Counted from the stretch's first letter, positions 36,912 through 46,061 are shown. The stretch: DNA of 64,000 nt from Hyphomicrobiales bacterium 4NK60-0047b (GCA_040367435.1 BAABWY010000003.1:248001-312000); one strand, 5' to 3'. Notes: generated from the letters alone by a model not told the origin. Translations and numbers: made by a program.

Positions 36912-37706
36912 TCAGCTGATTTTTGACTTTTTATAGCGTTTTAGGAAATTGTTTCGGGCGGTCTCACATCTTTGCGCACCAATATGATCTGCGCTTTTAT
37001 TCGTGTTTTTTGTATTTACATAAGCCAAACTTGCTTGATGGTCTGACTTGAATACGTATCTTTCAAAGAAGAAGCCTGTTAATGCAAAGCCATTTAAAAT
37101 GTCTTGGTTTTGCACGTCTTCTTTTCTTTCACCACTTAAAAAGGGAGGAAGTTCGAGAAGTTTGTCTCTGTATGGCAAACCTGCTTCGCGCGAGACCGCT
37201 CTACCTGACTTTGGGGAGACGTAGATTAAATCTTCTTTCACGCCTGTGGCGGCGCATTCAGAAAAATCTAACCGAAAGCCTAGTTCAGATAAAACCTCCA
37301 TTTCAAATCGTACTAAAAGACCTGGCCAAATTTGTTCATCTTCCATATGAGAGAGAACCAACTTTGCGCCCTTATAGAGCCCTTGATGAGCGTCACGCTC
37401 TGGAAAGAGGGATAAAAGATTACACAGTGATGAGAGCGCAGCAAGAGCTAACGGATCATCAAAGAGCCTTGAGGCTACGGGTTCCACCATTTCAACCACG
37501 ACACTGCCAAGATGTTCATCTAGGCGGGCGCGCCATGTTGCACTGACGACATTTCCAACTTGTAAGATTGGGCGTGTTTTGCGTGATTTACCACCGCGGA
37601 CAAGTCCTAGATGACGGCCCCGTTCAGACGTGAAGAGTTCGACCAGGACGCTGGTTTCCCCGTGTGCTTTAATTGAAAGCACGATGCCATCATCTCTCCA
37701 TTCCAT
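36912..37706 (-). CDS. recO: DNA repair protein RecO
   Basis: RecFOR recombination mediator. It starts MEWRDDGIVLSIKAHGETS with the OB-fold region, then GRHLGLVRGGKSRKTRP and the helical domain with SSLCNLLSLFPERDAHQGLY. The zinc-type cysteines of some RecO proteins are not all present (one at ECAATG). The extra C-terminal tail is basic. The GTGAGAGA that acts as its ribosome binding site is the head of composite repeat C read on the minus strand. It closes the acpS-lepB-rnc-era-recO series, though a 400-bp repeat-filled gap separates it from era. Confidence 0.92.
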   Translation of the reverse strand: MEWRDDGIVLSIKAHGETSVLVELFTSERGRHLGLVRGGKSRKTRPILQVGNVVSATWRARLDEHLGSVVVEMVEPVASRLFDDPLALAALSSLCNLLSLFPERDAHQGLYKGAKLVLSHMEDEQIWPGLLVRFEMEVLSELGFRLDFSECAATGVKEDLIYVSPKSGRAVSREAGLPYRDKLLELPPFLSGERKEDVQNQDILNGFALTGFFFERYVFKSDHQASLAYVNTKNTNKSADHIGAQRCETARNNFLKRYKKSKIS

Positions 37707-37710
37707 ATTT

Positions 37711-37869
37711 ATCTCTCACGGCTATTCCAAGCGCTTTTTATAGTGGCACTTCAGTTGCCCACTAGCAACCGCGCCGAACCGCTTGGGCCTCCGAGGGGCG
37801 GTGCTAGGCACCGGACGCCTCTGGCGTCATGTCCGTGCTCTGAAGTAGAGCACTTCCTTCTTCGTATTG
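37711..37869. repeat. Composite intergenic repeat, copy C (most complete)
   Basis: Order of parts: TCTCTCACGGCTATT, a REP hairpin at 37750-37775 (TTGCCCACTAGCAACCGCG), GGCCTCCGAGGGGCGG, the palindrome GGTGCTAGGCACC, CATGTCCGTGCTCTGAAGTAGAGCAC and CTTCCTTCTTCGTATTG. Comparing with copies A, B and D gives the element borders TCTCTCAC and TTCGTATTG. Confidence 0.8.
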
Positions 37870-37910
37870 ATAAATCTTCATTCAGACTTATGCGCCCATT
37901 TTTTGTTTAC

Positions 37911-38106
37911 CCCCAGCTGCTTACTAGCAACCATCACAAAATCCACGACCTTTAATTGCGCTTCATGTTGCCCACTCTTTTAATGCTCCTTCGGGTTGCC
38001 CACCAGCAACCGTCGCGGCAACCGCGTTTCTGTGTTGGCGCTTCAGGTTGCCCACTAGCAACCGCGCTTCTGTGCTGGCGCTTCAGGTTGCCCACCAGCA
38101 ACCGCG
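37911..38106. repeat. REP-like array next to the end of era
   Basis: Five units in a row: a decayed one at 37917, a half unit at 37967, and three good ones at 37988, 38042 and 38081, each CTTC(A/G)GGTTGCCCAC(C/T)AGCAACCG. The last unit ends at the base before the era stop codon (38107). Nothing else is seen in the gap 37707-38106 besides this and copy C. Confidence 0.85.
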
Positions 38107-39072
38107 CTATTTTGTATAGTCCAAGCCCATTTCGCGGAAGCGGGCTGGGTCATCTCCCCAGCGCTCTCTCACTTTCACAAAGAGAAACAAGTGAACTGGC
38201 ACGCCGAGTATTTCACTTAGCTCTTTTCGAGATGACATGGAGATTGATTTGACAGCATCTCCGTTTTTCCCGAGGACGATCTTTTTCTGACTATCTCGCT
38301 CAACGAAAATCACTTGCTCAACGCGGACTGATTTATCTTTTTTAACTTTCCAGTCAATTGTTTCAACTGTTGTCGCATAGGGCAACTCATCATGTAGTCG
38401 TAAGAATAGTTTTTCTCTGGTGATTTCGGCAGCTGTGTGACGCATGGGGGCATCTGTTAATTGGTCTTCTGGATATAACCACGGGCTTAGCGGCAAGCGT
38501 GTTTTTAAATAATCGACTAACTCCCCTGTCCCTTGACCTTTTTCAGCAGAGATATAAAGAACTTCATCAAATTTGACATCGGCAGTGAGATCTTTGGTCA
38601 GTTTTAATAAATCTTCACGGCGGACCAAATCCATTTTATTGATTGCCAATGCCAGAGTGTATTTTGTGTCTTTTAGTTTTTTTAAAATGTTTGCAACATC
38701 TTCAGTGATGCCTCTTTGAGCATCGACTAAAAGCACAACCAAATCAGCGTCCGCTGCGCCGCCCCAGGCTGCATCGACCATTGCTCTATCCAAGCGTCTC
38801 TTCGGGGCAAAAATTCCAGGCGTGTCTACAAAGACAATTTGTGTTTCGTCGAAAATTGCAATGCCTCTGATCCGAGCTCTTGTTGTTTGGACTTTTCTAG
38901 TGACGATTGAGACTTTAGTTCCGACCAATCGATTTGTCAGAGTTGATTTACCAGCATTCGGCGCACCGATGAGAGCAACGAACCCACATTTGGTGTTAAA
39001 CTCAGTTTTCTGTTCTGGATCCATTGCAGTTACTTTTGCCGGATCTTCATCTGACGGGGTCATACATTTCAT
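38107..39072 (-). CDS. era: GTPase Era
   Basis: 16S rRNA-binding GTPase for small-subunit assembly. G1 GAPNAGKS near residue 37, G2 region TTRARIRGI, G3 DTPGI, G4 NKMD, and the KH domain at about 235-300 (VIFVERDSQKKIVLGKNGDAVKSI). The N-terminus is about 25 residues longer than in E. coli. It follows rnc, which ends 66 bp upstream. The stop codon directly meets a REP unit. Confidence 0.96.
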   Translation of the reverse strand: MKCMTPSDEDPAKVTAMDPEQKTEFNTKCGFVALIGAPNAGKSTLTNRLVGTKVSIVTRKVQTTRARIRGIAIFDETQIVFVDTPGIFAPKRRLDRAMVDAAWGGAADADLVVLLVDAQRGITEDVANILKKLKDTKYTLALAINKMDLVRREDLLKLTKDLTADVKFDEVLYISAEKGQGTGELVDYLKTRLPLSPWLYPEDQLTDAPMRHTAAEITREKLFLRLHDELPYATTVETIDWKVKKDKSVRVEQVIFVERDSQKKIVLGKNGDAVKSISMSSRKELSEILGVPVHLFLFVKVRERWGDDPARFREMGLDYTK

Positions 39073-39138
39073 CTTTCGATATGTTTGTTTTTTAAAACGA
39101 TCTCAATCGTCATGTAACAATATTATGCGAGCTCTAGT

Positions 39139-39951
39139 CTATTTAGACCAGACCTTTTCTTTTTCTAATAAATTCTTTGCGGCCATTTGTTCCGCTATTC
39201 TTTTTGATGGCCCCTTGCCAACACCCTCACCAATACCTTCAACTATTACTTTAGTTTCAAATATAGGGCTATGATCTGGCCCTGTTCTGCTGAGGTTTGT
39301 ATAGATTGGAAGGTCAAACCCTTGCCCCTGAGCCCACTCCTGAAGCGCAGTTTTAGCATCGAGTTCTATTTGCTCGCCTTCAGTTATTTTACCTTGCCAA
39401 AAGGTCTTAATCATTTCATCGGCTGCTGCATATCCGCCATCAAGAAAGATGGCGCCTAATAATGCTTCCATAGCGTTGGCTAAAATTGTTGATTTTGTAC
39501 GCCCGCCTGAACGTTCTTCACCTGCGCTTAATATTAAATATTTTCCTAGGTCCAGATCTTTTGCTACTTCAGTGCAGGTTTGCCTTCGCACCAGATTGTT
39601 ATAACGGCGCGCTAAATCACCTTCAGGGCTCTCTGGGTAGAGTTTGATTAAGACGGCAGAGATTGATAGGCCTAAAACTCTGTCACCTAGGAACTCAAGA
39701 CGTTCATTATCTTCGTCTTGAGTTTTCTCAATTTTTTTAGGCTTTTTGGTTTGAGAAATACTGCTTGCATGTGTCAACGCTGAGCTTAACAAGCTTTTCT
39801 CGTTGAACTGATAATTGATCTTTGTCTCAAGAGCTTTAAAATCAGTGCTCTTATTTGAGAGACCTTTCCCCTTAGAAGACTTTTTCTTATTTACGCCTTT
39901 TGTGGTCGTCCCGCTATCTTTCGTCTTTTTGGGTTTATCTGCCTTATACAT
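39139..39951 (-). CDS. rnc: Ribonuclease III
   Basis: Double-strand-specific RNase for rRNA and mRNA processing. The signature NERLEFLGDRVLGLSIS and the second acidic site (AMEALLGAIFLDGG) are intact; the dsRNA-binding domain is the last 70 residues (DAKTALQEWAQ ... SKRIAEQMAAKNLLEK). The first 37 or so residues are an additional Lys/Ser/Thr-rich extension (KPKKTKDSGTTTKGVNKKKS), which makes the protein 270 residues. It lies 15 bp after lepB and before era, the classic lepB-rnc-era operon. Confidence 0.95.
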   Translation of the reverse strand: MYKADKPKKTKDSGTTTKGVNKKKSSKGKGLSNKSTDFKALETKINYQFNEKSLLSSALTHASSISQTKKPKKIEKTQDEDNERLEFLGDRVLGLSISAVLIKLYPESPEGDLARRYNNLVRRQTCTEVAKDLDLGKYLILSAGEERSGGRTKSTILANAMEALLGAIFLDGGYAAADEMIKTFWQGKITEGEQIELDAKTALQEWAQGQGFDLPIYTNLSRTGPDHSPIFETKVIVEGIGEGVGKGPSKRIAEQMAAKNLLEKEKVWSK

Positions 39952-39966
39952 TAACGCAAAAATCCA

Positions 39967-40710
39967 TTAACGGACTATTTTGAATAAACGCGCCCAACGA
40001 ATATTAAAAAGCCCTGTCGTTGGGTCTGTGGCCTCTCCTTTAGAGAAGAAAATCATCTGAGCCTTGCCAACAAAATTTTCAAACGGGACAAAGCTTACAC
40101 TTGGGTCACGACTATCCGAGGAATTATCCCGATTATCTCCCATCATGAAATAATGACCTTCAGGAACTGTGTAAACATCAGTGTTATCTGTATATGCTCT
40201 GCCATTATGAGGGTTGCTATCCAGTGAAAGGTAAGACACACCGTTTGGCAAAGTTTCTCTAAACCTGGCAACTGGCGTTGCCCTTAGGTCTTCTACAAAC
40301 TGGCCATCTCTCTTTTTTGGAATGGGGTTTCCATTAATGTGAAGGATTCCGCCTATCATCTGGACTTTGTCACCTGGCAGGCCAATAACACGTTTTATAT
40401 AATCTTGAGTTGGATCTTTTGGTAGTTTGAATACTACAACATCCCCGCGCTCAGGCTTGCTGGCAAGGATACGCCCAGAGAATAAATCTCCCATAAATGT
40501 ATATTTGCTGTAGCCATAGCTAAACTTACTGACAAACAAATAATCGCCCACAAGCAAGTTCCCCTGCATGGACCCGGATGGGATGTTAAAGGGCTGAATG
40601 ATAAAAATGCGAACAATGATCGCAAGGAGAATGGCATGAAAGACGATTTTAAAAATCTCCCACCATCCTTCATCGGTAGAGGCACTGCTTTTCTCTACGT
40701 CAACACTCAT
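39967..40710 (-). CDS. lepB: Signal peptidase I
   Basis: Inner-membrane protease that removes Sec signal peptides. One N-terminal membrane helix (FHAILLAIIVRIFIIQPF) leads into the box with the catalytic Ser, PSGSMQGNL; the catalytic Lys lies in YIKRVIGLPGDKV, and the last box is MGDNRDNSSDSR. Length 247 residues. It begins the lepB-rnc-era series; acpS lies 339 bp upstream. Confidence 0.96.
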   Translation of the reverse strand: MSVDVEKSSASTDEGWWEIFKIVFHAILLAIIVRIFIIQPFNIPSGSMQGNLLVGDYLFVSKFSYGYSKYTFMGDLFSGRILASKPERGDVVVFKLPKDPTQDYIKRVIGLPGDKVQMIGGILHINGNPIPKKRDGQFVEDLRATPVARFRETLPNGVSYLSLDSNPHNGRAYTDNTDVYTVPEGHYFMMGDNRDNSSDSRDPSVSFVPFENFVGKAQMIFFSKGEATDPTTGLFNIRWARLFKIVR

Positions 40711-41049
40711 TTATCCACTCCTTTAAGCATCCATTTAGCTCTATAAAACTTAAGTTTTGCCTGAATTTAATTAGGCTATTCATTTCACAAGCACGTAATA
40801 GAGACTGTTGCTCATGATAGAATGTTACTAAATTTGCTGGTTTGAACTAGAGCCTACCCCTAGTTAGTAACTTACCAGAGGTGCCATATAGCGCATTTGC
40901 AGTTCAATTTGCAAATAAATCTCTGTTAATATCAGTTAATTCTCTTAAATCAGACAAAAGTAGCACAATCATAGAATTGAGATCGCAATCTGGCCAATTC
41001 TGATCAACTTCATCGTGCTAAACTCGATAAACCCTGGGGCCCTTACAAA
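40711..41049. other. 339-bp gap between acpS and lepB
   Basis: acpS and lepB are usually close together in Rhizobiales, so the wide gap is worth noting. I saw no ORF with coding character, no REP unit and no strong hairpin. It probably holds the lepB promoter. Confidence 0.4.
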
Positions 41050-41451
41050 TTAAGCTTTGATTTGTGCCGAAATAATGACAAATGCCTGAGCTGTTGGGCC
41101 ATCATCAGTAATTGTTAGGTGTATGACAGGATCATGACCTTCTGGCACCATTTTTAATAATTGTCCCCGTGCTCCTCCTGTTAACTCCATGGAGGGAGCT
41201 CCTGATGTGCTATTGACTACGCCCATGTCTTTCCAAGCGACACCTGAGGCAATTCCTGTTCCCAAAGCCTTAGAGCAGGCTTCTTTCGCTGCAAAGCGTT
41301 TGGCATATGAGGCAGCTGAGAGATGTTTTTTCTCGGACCTTTCTCTCTCTAAATCGGTAAAGACACGGTTTAAAAATCTCTCGCCATATTTTTCTATGGT
41401 GTTTTCTATACGTCTGATATCGATGATATCGTTACCAATTCCCAGAATCAT
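41050..41451 (-). CDS. acpS: Holo-[acyl-carrier-protein] synthase
   Basis: Transfers 4'-phosphopantetheine from CoA to the acyl carrier protein. It begins [16 protein letters not shown] with the metal-binding Asp in GND, and has [19 protein letters not shown] with the catalytic Glu. 133 residues. It follows the DUF2062 gene after 113 bp on the same strand. Confidence 0.95.
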   Translation of the reverse strand: MILGIGNDIIDIRRIENTIEKYGERFLNRVFTDLERERSEKKHLSAASYAKRFAAKEACSKALGTGIASGVAWKDMGVVNSTSGAPSMELTGGARGQLLKMVPEGHDPVIHLTITDDGPTAQAFVIISAQIKA

Positions 41452-41564
41452 AAATCGTCACCTAATTAATAATACCCAAGCTTAGCTTTTTTACATATTC
41501 GCACAAGGACATGTGCGCTAAATTATGCCCCCGACGAGGTATAAAAAACTCAAGTTTCCAAAAC

Positions 41565-42155
41565 TTAAGCCCTATGATTACTTGAGACCGGCGGCATAAC
41601 CTCACGTGAACGGGCTGCTAAAAGTTGAATGCGTCGGTTTTGGTAGTTTTCAACTAATTTTCTAATGATGAAATAACCAAAGAAGCCAAAAACAAACCCC
41701 GCTGGAATTCCACCAATCATCATGGGTTTGAAATAAATTTCATAAGTATTATCAATTGCGTACACTATACCATTGGAAAAAGTGTCTAATAAATCTGCAA
41801 CGCGAAATTCATCAACTTCATTTCCTAAAATCCAATGCCCAAACTTATAGGCGGACGCCCAAATAAAAGGGAATGTGAGGGGATTTCCGAAAAAAGTTCC
41901 AAGAGCGGAAGCTAACATGTTGCCGCCAATTAAATAAGCTATTGCGGCCGCCGCTATAAAGTGAAACCCCATAATTGGCAGGTATGAAACAAATATTCCA
42001 ACCGCACAGCCTAGTGCTATGGCATGAGCTGAGCCACTTAGACGATTGACCCGAAGCAATACATAATTTACTGAGCGTGCCCAACTACGACGTGGCCATA
42101 AAAAAATCCGCACTACTTCCAATATGGACGGTTTGTCTCGACGCTTAAACAACAT
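41565..42155 (-). CDS. DUF2062 membrane protein
   Basis: Small inner-membrane protein with DUF2062 features: HAIALGCAVGIFVSYLPIMGFH, then GGNMLASALGTFFGNPLTFPFIW, then a glycine-rich last helix (PMMIGGIPAGFVFGFFGYFIIRKL). About three to four helices in 196 residues. GAGGAGAA lies upstream of the ATG. Located before acpS as in many Rhizobiales. Function unknown. Confidence 0.88.
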   Translation of the reverse strand: MLFKRRDKPSILEVVRIFLWPRRSWARSVNYVLLRVNRLSGSAHAIALGCAVGIFVSYLPIMGFHFIAAAAIAYLIGGNMLASALGTFFGNPLTFPFIWASAYKFGHWILGNEVDEFRVADLLDTFSNGIVYAIDNTYEIYFKPMMIGGIPAGFVFGFFGYFIIRKLVENYQNRRIQLLAARSREVMPPVSSNHRA

Positions 42156-42805
42156 TAAGGATCTTTTCTCCTCAGATAAAACTAAAAAAATTGATAGTAT
42201 TTTTGTGCTTCAGATGGCTTTTTCAATGCTCCTTCAGGTTGCCCACCAGCAACCGTCGCATGGATCCTCTTCAGGTTGACTTTTCTTTGCTAGAGATACC
42301 AACTAACTATCCGCAAAAGCAACCATCGTAGTATCTGTAATTTCTAAAAATCAGTTTTCAATTATATATGACATGCTCTTGTTCTTTTTCTCTTAGCTCT
42401 TCGCCGAATATACTTTTGGCTACAACAGAGGTGTTTAGTGAAATTACACTATGATTTTGCTTAAAATCAGTATTTTACAATCAAAATACTAAAATTTATT
42501 GTGTTTCTAGATATTTTCCTTTTTTTGGCCTTATGTACCGCTCTGTGAGCCCTTCTAAGGTAATAGAAAACATATAATTTTAGGTTCTGTTCTTCAGTTT
42601 TGACGAAGTTCAACTCATTAAGTAATGGTTCAAATCGTAATTAAAAGCTGTTCCTTGTTTTAAGCTGTAGGAAATGACCGTATTCATGCACCCTTTTTTT
42701 TGATATATTGAAAGGTATTAAAGGTTCACCCCTTTTTTGAAGCTTATTTACCTTCACGCCTCGATCTTTGATTTTTCCTATATCTTTAGATTAAGGGGCC
42801 CAATT
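42156..42805. other. 650-bp intergenic region with one REP unit
   Basis: The DUF2062 gene and the next gene diverge from here. A REP cluster lies at 42205-42281. The sequence near 42624 (GGTTCAAATC) looks like a tRNA T-arm but has no stems around it. The rest is AT-rich; no ORF was supported. Confidence 0.5.
42205..42281. repeat. REP-like units, one intact and two decayed
   Basis: The intact unit CTTCAGGTTGCCCACCAGC with AACCGTCGC starts at 42232. A decayed unit GTGCTTCAGATGG precedes it at 42206, and a fragment CTTCAGGTTGAC follows at 42269. Confidence 0.8.
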
Positions 42806-43537
42806 ATGACGCAAGGAAAAAAAATGAATTGCCAATTTCGTTTTAACTCCTCTTTGGATCTCATTACACCTATCCATAGGGTTGTTTTGGTGGGTAAGCG
42901 CCTTGCTTTTGATGTTATTATTGTTGGCCTAACCGGGCTTTATTGCGTCTCATGTTTTTCAACTTTAGATAAAGCGATGGCTAACGAGGCGACTTCATCT
43001 GAAGCCGGCGCCTGTGTTATTTGCAATGATCCTGGAAAAGTTTACCAATGCACTTTCAAATCGTCATCATATCAACCTGATACAGCTGGTCAGTCTAAAA
43101 CCATCAATATTAAAGGCCTTCACTTTGCCTGCATTCAAGAAATTGCTCAATATGGTGGACATGGTCAATGTGCAGCTGTTCGCAAGTCTATTAACGATTG
43201 TAATGGAGAAATTTACCAATTGAAGAATAAGGCTTCAGTTGAGCAAATTTTAGTCCCTGTTAAACCTGAAACTGACCAGTTACCGCAAAAAAGTAATGCC
43301 AAGTCTCCTCAGAAAGACCAACCTACCTTGGTGGGTGAAACTAAGAAGACATATAAAAAGACAACTAAGTCAGTTAAAAAGACTTTTGACAATACATCTA
43401 AGACCGTCAAGAAAACCTATGATAAGACTTCAACTGTTGTGAAGAAATCAGTGAAATCAGTTGGCCAAGGAATAGGCGATGCCGCTTCTACCACCTATGA
43501 TTGCCTCACTAGTTTTTTTACAAAATGTGGCAAATAA
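42806..43537 (+). CDS. Secreted protein with Cys-rich part and four 11-residue Lys-rich repeats
   Basis: The ATG at 42806 has AAGGGG seven to eight bases upstream; the longer frame from TTG 42737 is unlikely. 243 residues. A hydrophobic stretch at about 37-52 (FDVIIVGLTGLYCVSCF) acts as a long signal or anchor, followed by a probable cut near DKAMANE. The middle part has cysteines (ACVICNDPGKVYQC, HFACIQEIA, QCAAVRKSINDCNG). Near the C-terminus four exact 11-residue units run head to tail, starting KKTYKKTTKSV and KKTFDNTSKTV, then KKTYDKTSTVV and KKSVKSVGQGI. Eleven-residue periodicity gives an amphipathic helix as in LEA or apolipoprotein-like proteins. I do not recognise the family. Confidence 0.7.
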   Translation: MTQGKKMNCQFRFNSSLDLITPIHRVVLVGKRLAFDVIIVGLTGLYCVSCFSTLDKAMANEATSSEAGACVICNDPGKVYQCTFKSSSYQPDTAGQSKTINIKGLHFACIQEIAQYGGHGQCAAVRKSINDCNGEIYQLKNKASVEQILVPVKPETDQLPQKSNAKSPQKDQPTLVGETKKTYKKTTKSVKKTFDNTSKTVKKTYDKTSTVVKKSVKSVGQGIGDAASTTYDCLTSFFTKCGK

Positions 43538-43673
43538 TAAGTGATACCTAATCCAGCTTCTTAACATTACAATAGCTGAATAGCTTGCATGAGCTCATAT
43601 GCTCAAACTTAATGATTTTTTCCCATTTAAAGAAACTTTACACAAACAAGTTTAGCCTCTTTTTAATGATCAA

Positions 43674-43940
43674 TTATTTATCCAGCCATTCTCTTGCTAG
43701 TTTTTGAGCCACTGAAATTTCAGCGGTTGACATTTCGTTCGCGATTTCTTTGCGGTACTTTAATGCTGCTCTATTGCCTTGCAACGCTGCCAAATTAAAC
43801 CATTTGTGAGCGACAACCAAGTTTGGGCTTACTTCGCGGCCCGCAGCATACATTATTCCTAATTCAAATAGTGCATCAACAGAATTGCTTTCAGTAGCGC
43901 ATTCCATTTCAGCATTAATCGGCATATCTAAACGTGCCAT
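43674..43940 (-). CDS. Small Sel1-repeat protein
   Basis: Residues 22-60 hold a Sel1/TPR-like unit: DALFELGIMYAAGREV followed by NLVVAHKWFNLAALQGN. The last part (EIANEMSTAEISVAQKLAREWL) is a helical cap. GGGAAGAG stands before the ATG. A protein of this size starting MARLD, with the same last motif, is conserved in Rhizobiales as I recall. No neighbour suggests its job. 88 residues. Confidence 0.82.
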   Translation of the reverse strand: MARLDMPINAEMECATESNSVDALFELGIMYAAGREVSPNLVVAHKWFNLAALQGNRAALKYRKEIANEMSTAEISVAQKLAREWLDK

Positions 43941-44593
43941 ATTACTCTTCCCTAATTAGAACAAAAACTATGTTTTCACGTTAGCTTTTGTACGCACTAA
44001 ACATACCTTCCTCTGCCTAATACTTGCCTCAGATGAAGGTTTTACCTTTGTGGTTATTCAGTAACTTGACACGATAATTCAAATATACAGTAAAAATAGT
44101 TGGATAATAAACAGCAAATAAATTCCGTTTATTGTATTAAAACGAAACAATTAAAGTAATAATCGCATAAACCGTTTCATACACAACACTTGTTCATAGA
44201 GGGTTAAGCTTTGTTTTTATAAATTATTAATCATGATGGAATTTTAAAATGAAAAATGAATTTTAGTTGGCTTTACGATATGGCCCTCACTTCTTTCATT
44301 CTTTTTTTGATTACTGAAAAAAATTAAACCTAACGCATCTAATAACTGAGAATTATTAGTATTTATGCGAATAGAGTCGCTCTTTGCTCTCTTACTTATA
44401 AATACTTAGAGTTGTAGGTTGTCATGCCTAACTCTACAACACCCATAGGTTGACTAATATAAATTGTGTCAACTTTTTCTTGATCAAAACTAAATAAGTT
44501 ATTGATTTCTTTCGTCTGAGTTGTTATGGCCATCTATCATCAGTTAAGAAATTATTAAGTCGTATTGACCTTGCACTTAGAAATTACTGGAAT
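43941..44593. other. 653-bp intergenic region upstream of the TetR gene
   Basis: AT-rich with no supported ORF, REP unit or tRNA. Two inverted repeats near its right end may be operators and are listed separately. Confidence 0.5.
44411..44473. promoter_or_regulatory. Two inverted repeats upstream of tetR-type gene
   Basis: GTTGTAG at 44411 pairs with CTACAAC at 44434, and GTTGAC at 44449 pairs with GTCAAC at 44468 across 13 bases. They lie 120-180 bp before the TetR start. TetR-family genes are often autoregulated by such sites, so these are candidate operators only. Confidence 0.35.
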
Positions 44594-45235
44594 ATGACAC
44601 TAAATAAGAGTTTTGAAGAAAATAGACAAAGAATTTTGAAAGCAGCTTCAGAGCAATTTCTGTTGAAGGGCTATGATGAAACACGTCTAGATGACATTGT
44701 TAAAAATGCTCGCGTTTCTAAAACTGCGATTTATACCATTTTTGGTGGTAAAAGAGAGTTGTTTATAGCGATTTCGGAAGACCTTTCCGAACAACTTGTA
44801 CATGCAACTATTAGCAACAACAAAGTTATACTTGAAAACATTGATGAGCTAGAGAAAGTTCTCTCTCAAATTGGGGAAAATTATTTAAGAATAACTCTTG
44901 AACAAGATAAATTAGCTAATTTTAGAATGTGCCTCTCAATGGCATCGCGCGCTCAAGAAGTTGCTAAGCAATTTTATTATTCTGGTCATTCTAAAATTTG
45001 TGATTATCTTTCTAACTATTTAGAAGCTGCGAATAAAGCTAATCTGTTGGACATCAGCAATAGCAACCAAGCGGCAAGTCAGTTTTTATCTTTGGTACGC
45101 GGAGATACACATCTAAGGGCTTTGTTTGACATAGACTATGCTCCAAGTGATATCTCAATACAGGAAGCTGCTCAGAGATCTGTCCATTTGTTTATTAAAG
45201 GATATGTCTGTGAAGGTGCTCCAATTAGATCGTAA
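44594..45235 (+). CDS. TetR/AcrR-family transcriptional regulator
   Basis: The N-terminal helix-turn-helix is clear: RILKAASEQFLLKGYDETR and then LDDIVKNARVSKTAIYTIFGGKRELF, positions 13-62. The remaining 150 residues form the helical ligand domain, resembling the AefR-like C-terminal type. 213 residues. It is convergent with fetB, 25 bp away, and has no divergent partner gene, so its target cannot be read from context; its own promoter or fetAB are possible. Confidence 0.9.
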   Translation: MTLNKSFEENRQRILKAASEQFLLKGYDETRLDDIVKNARVSKTAIYTIFGGKRELFIAISEDLSEQLVHATISNNKVILENIDELEKVLSQIGENYLRITLEQDKLANFRMCLSMASRAQEVAKQFYYSGHSKICDYLSNYLEAANKANLLDISNSNQAASQFLSLVRGDTHLRALFDIDYAPSDISIQEAAQRSVHLFIKGYVCEGAPIRS

Positions 45236-45260
45236 GCCCTTAGCTAAGAGACAAACTTTT

Positions 45261-46061
45261 TTATTTCTTTTGTTTAATTCTCTCTAATCGTAGCCTGTGA
45301 CGGTCATCAGTTAATAAGTAAACCATTCCAACAACGCCGCCTGTTGTTCCAAGGGCTGTTCCGCCTGCGATTAAAAACATAATCATTAATTGATATTTTG
45401 TTGCTTCAATTGGATCAACACCAGAAATAATCTGGCCTGTCATCATACCAGGTAAAGATATGATACCAGATGCCGCCATCGCATTGATTATTGGCATCAT
45501 ACCTGTTTTCATGGAATTTTTAATATGCCCACCTAATGCGATAAATCTTGGCTCTCCCAAAGCTAAGCGGTCTTCAATGAGTTTTATATCTCTCTTTACT
45601 GAGGTTGTTAAAGTTTCCATTCCCAAACCAATGCCCGTCATTGTGTTACCAATGATCATGCCCAAAATTGGCAAAAAATAACGCGGTGAATACCACGGCT
45701 CTGGTTGTACAAGCAGAAAAATGGCAAACAATGTGCAAATAAATCCCACACAAAATAAAGTCGACGCCCCCAAACCATAAGCATTCAAACCTTTTAACTG
45801 GTAGGTTTGTCGACTTAAGATTTCTCTCCCGGCAAGGGCTACCATGATTAAAGCCAAACCTATGGTCCAAAAGGGACTGGTTTGCATGAAAATAAATTTT
45901 AAGACAAAGCCGATGGCCATAAGTTGCACGGTCATACGTACTGTATTGATTAATAATGTTCGTTCCAAGCCTAAGCCCAACGCAAAAGAAATACCTCCAT
46001 TTATTAGAATGAGGGATGAAGCAAGTGCTAAATCAAAAAATGAGAGATTGATGTAATCCAT
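45261..46061 (-). CDS. fetB: FetB-type (UPF0014) ABC exporter permease
   Basis: Permease of the FetAB family, linked in E. coli to iron export and oxidative-stress resistance. Seven or so hydrophobic helices; the hallmark segments LPILGMIIGNTMTGIGLGMETL and LPGMMTGQIISGVDPIEATKYQLMIMFL match the UPF0014 family. Length 266 residues. It follows the ATPase gene after 59 bp on the same strand. The C-terminus is short and basic. Confidence 0.9.
   Translation of the reverse strand: MDYINLSFFDLALASSLILINGGISFALGLGLERTLLINTVRMTVQLMAIGFVLKFIFMQTSPFWTIGLALIMVALAGREILSRQTYQLKGLNAYGLGASTLFCVGFICTLFAIFLLVQPEPWYSPRYFLPILGMIIGNTMTGIGLGMETLTTSVKRDIKLIEDRLALGEPRFIALGGHIKNSMKTGMMPIINAMAASGIISLPGMMTGQIISGVDPIEATKYQLMIMFLIAGGTALGTTGGVVGMVYLLTDDRHRLRLERIKQKK

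Noticed and set aside
37743-38252. Two + strand ORFs with QPSRQPRF-like repeats
   Set aside because: They are read-through of REP units and of composite element C, and then antisense of era.
42620-42640. GGTTCAAATC segment like a tRNA T-arm
   Set aside because: The flanks do not form the T-stem, and no anticodon or acceptor stem could be found upstream.
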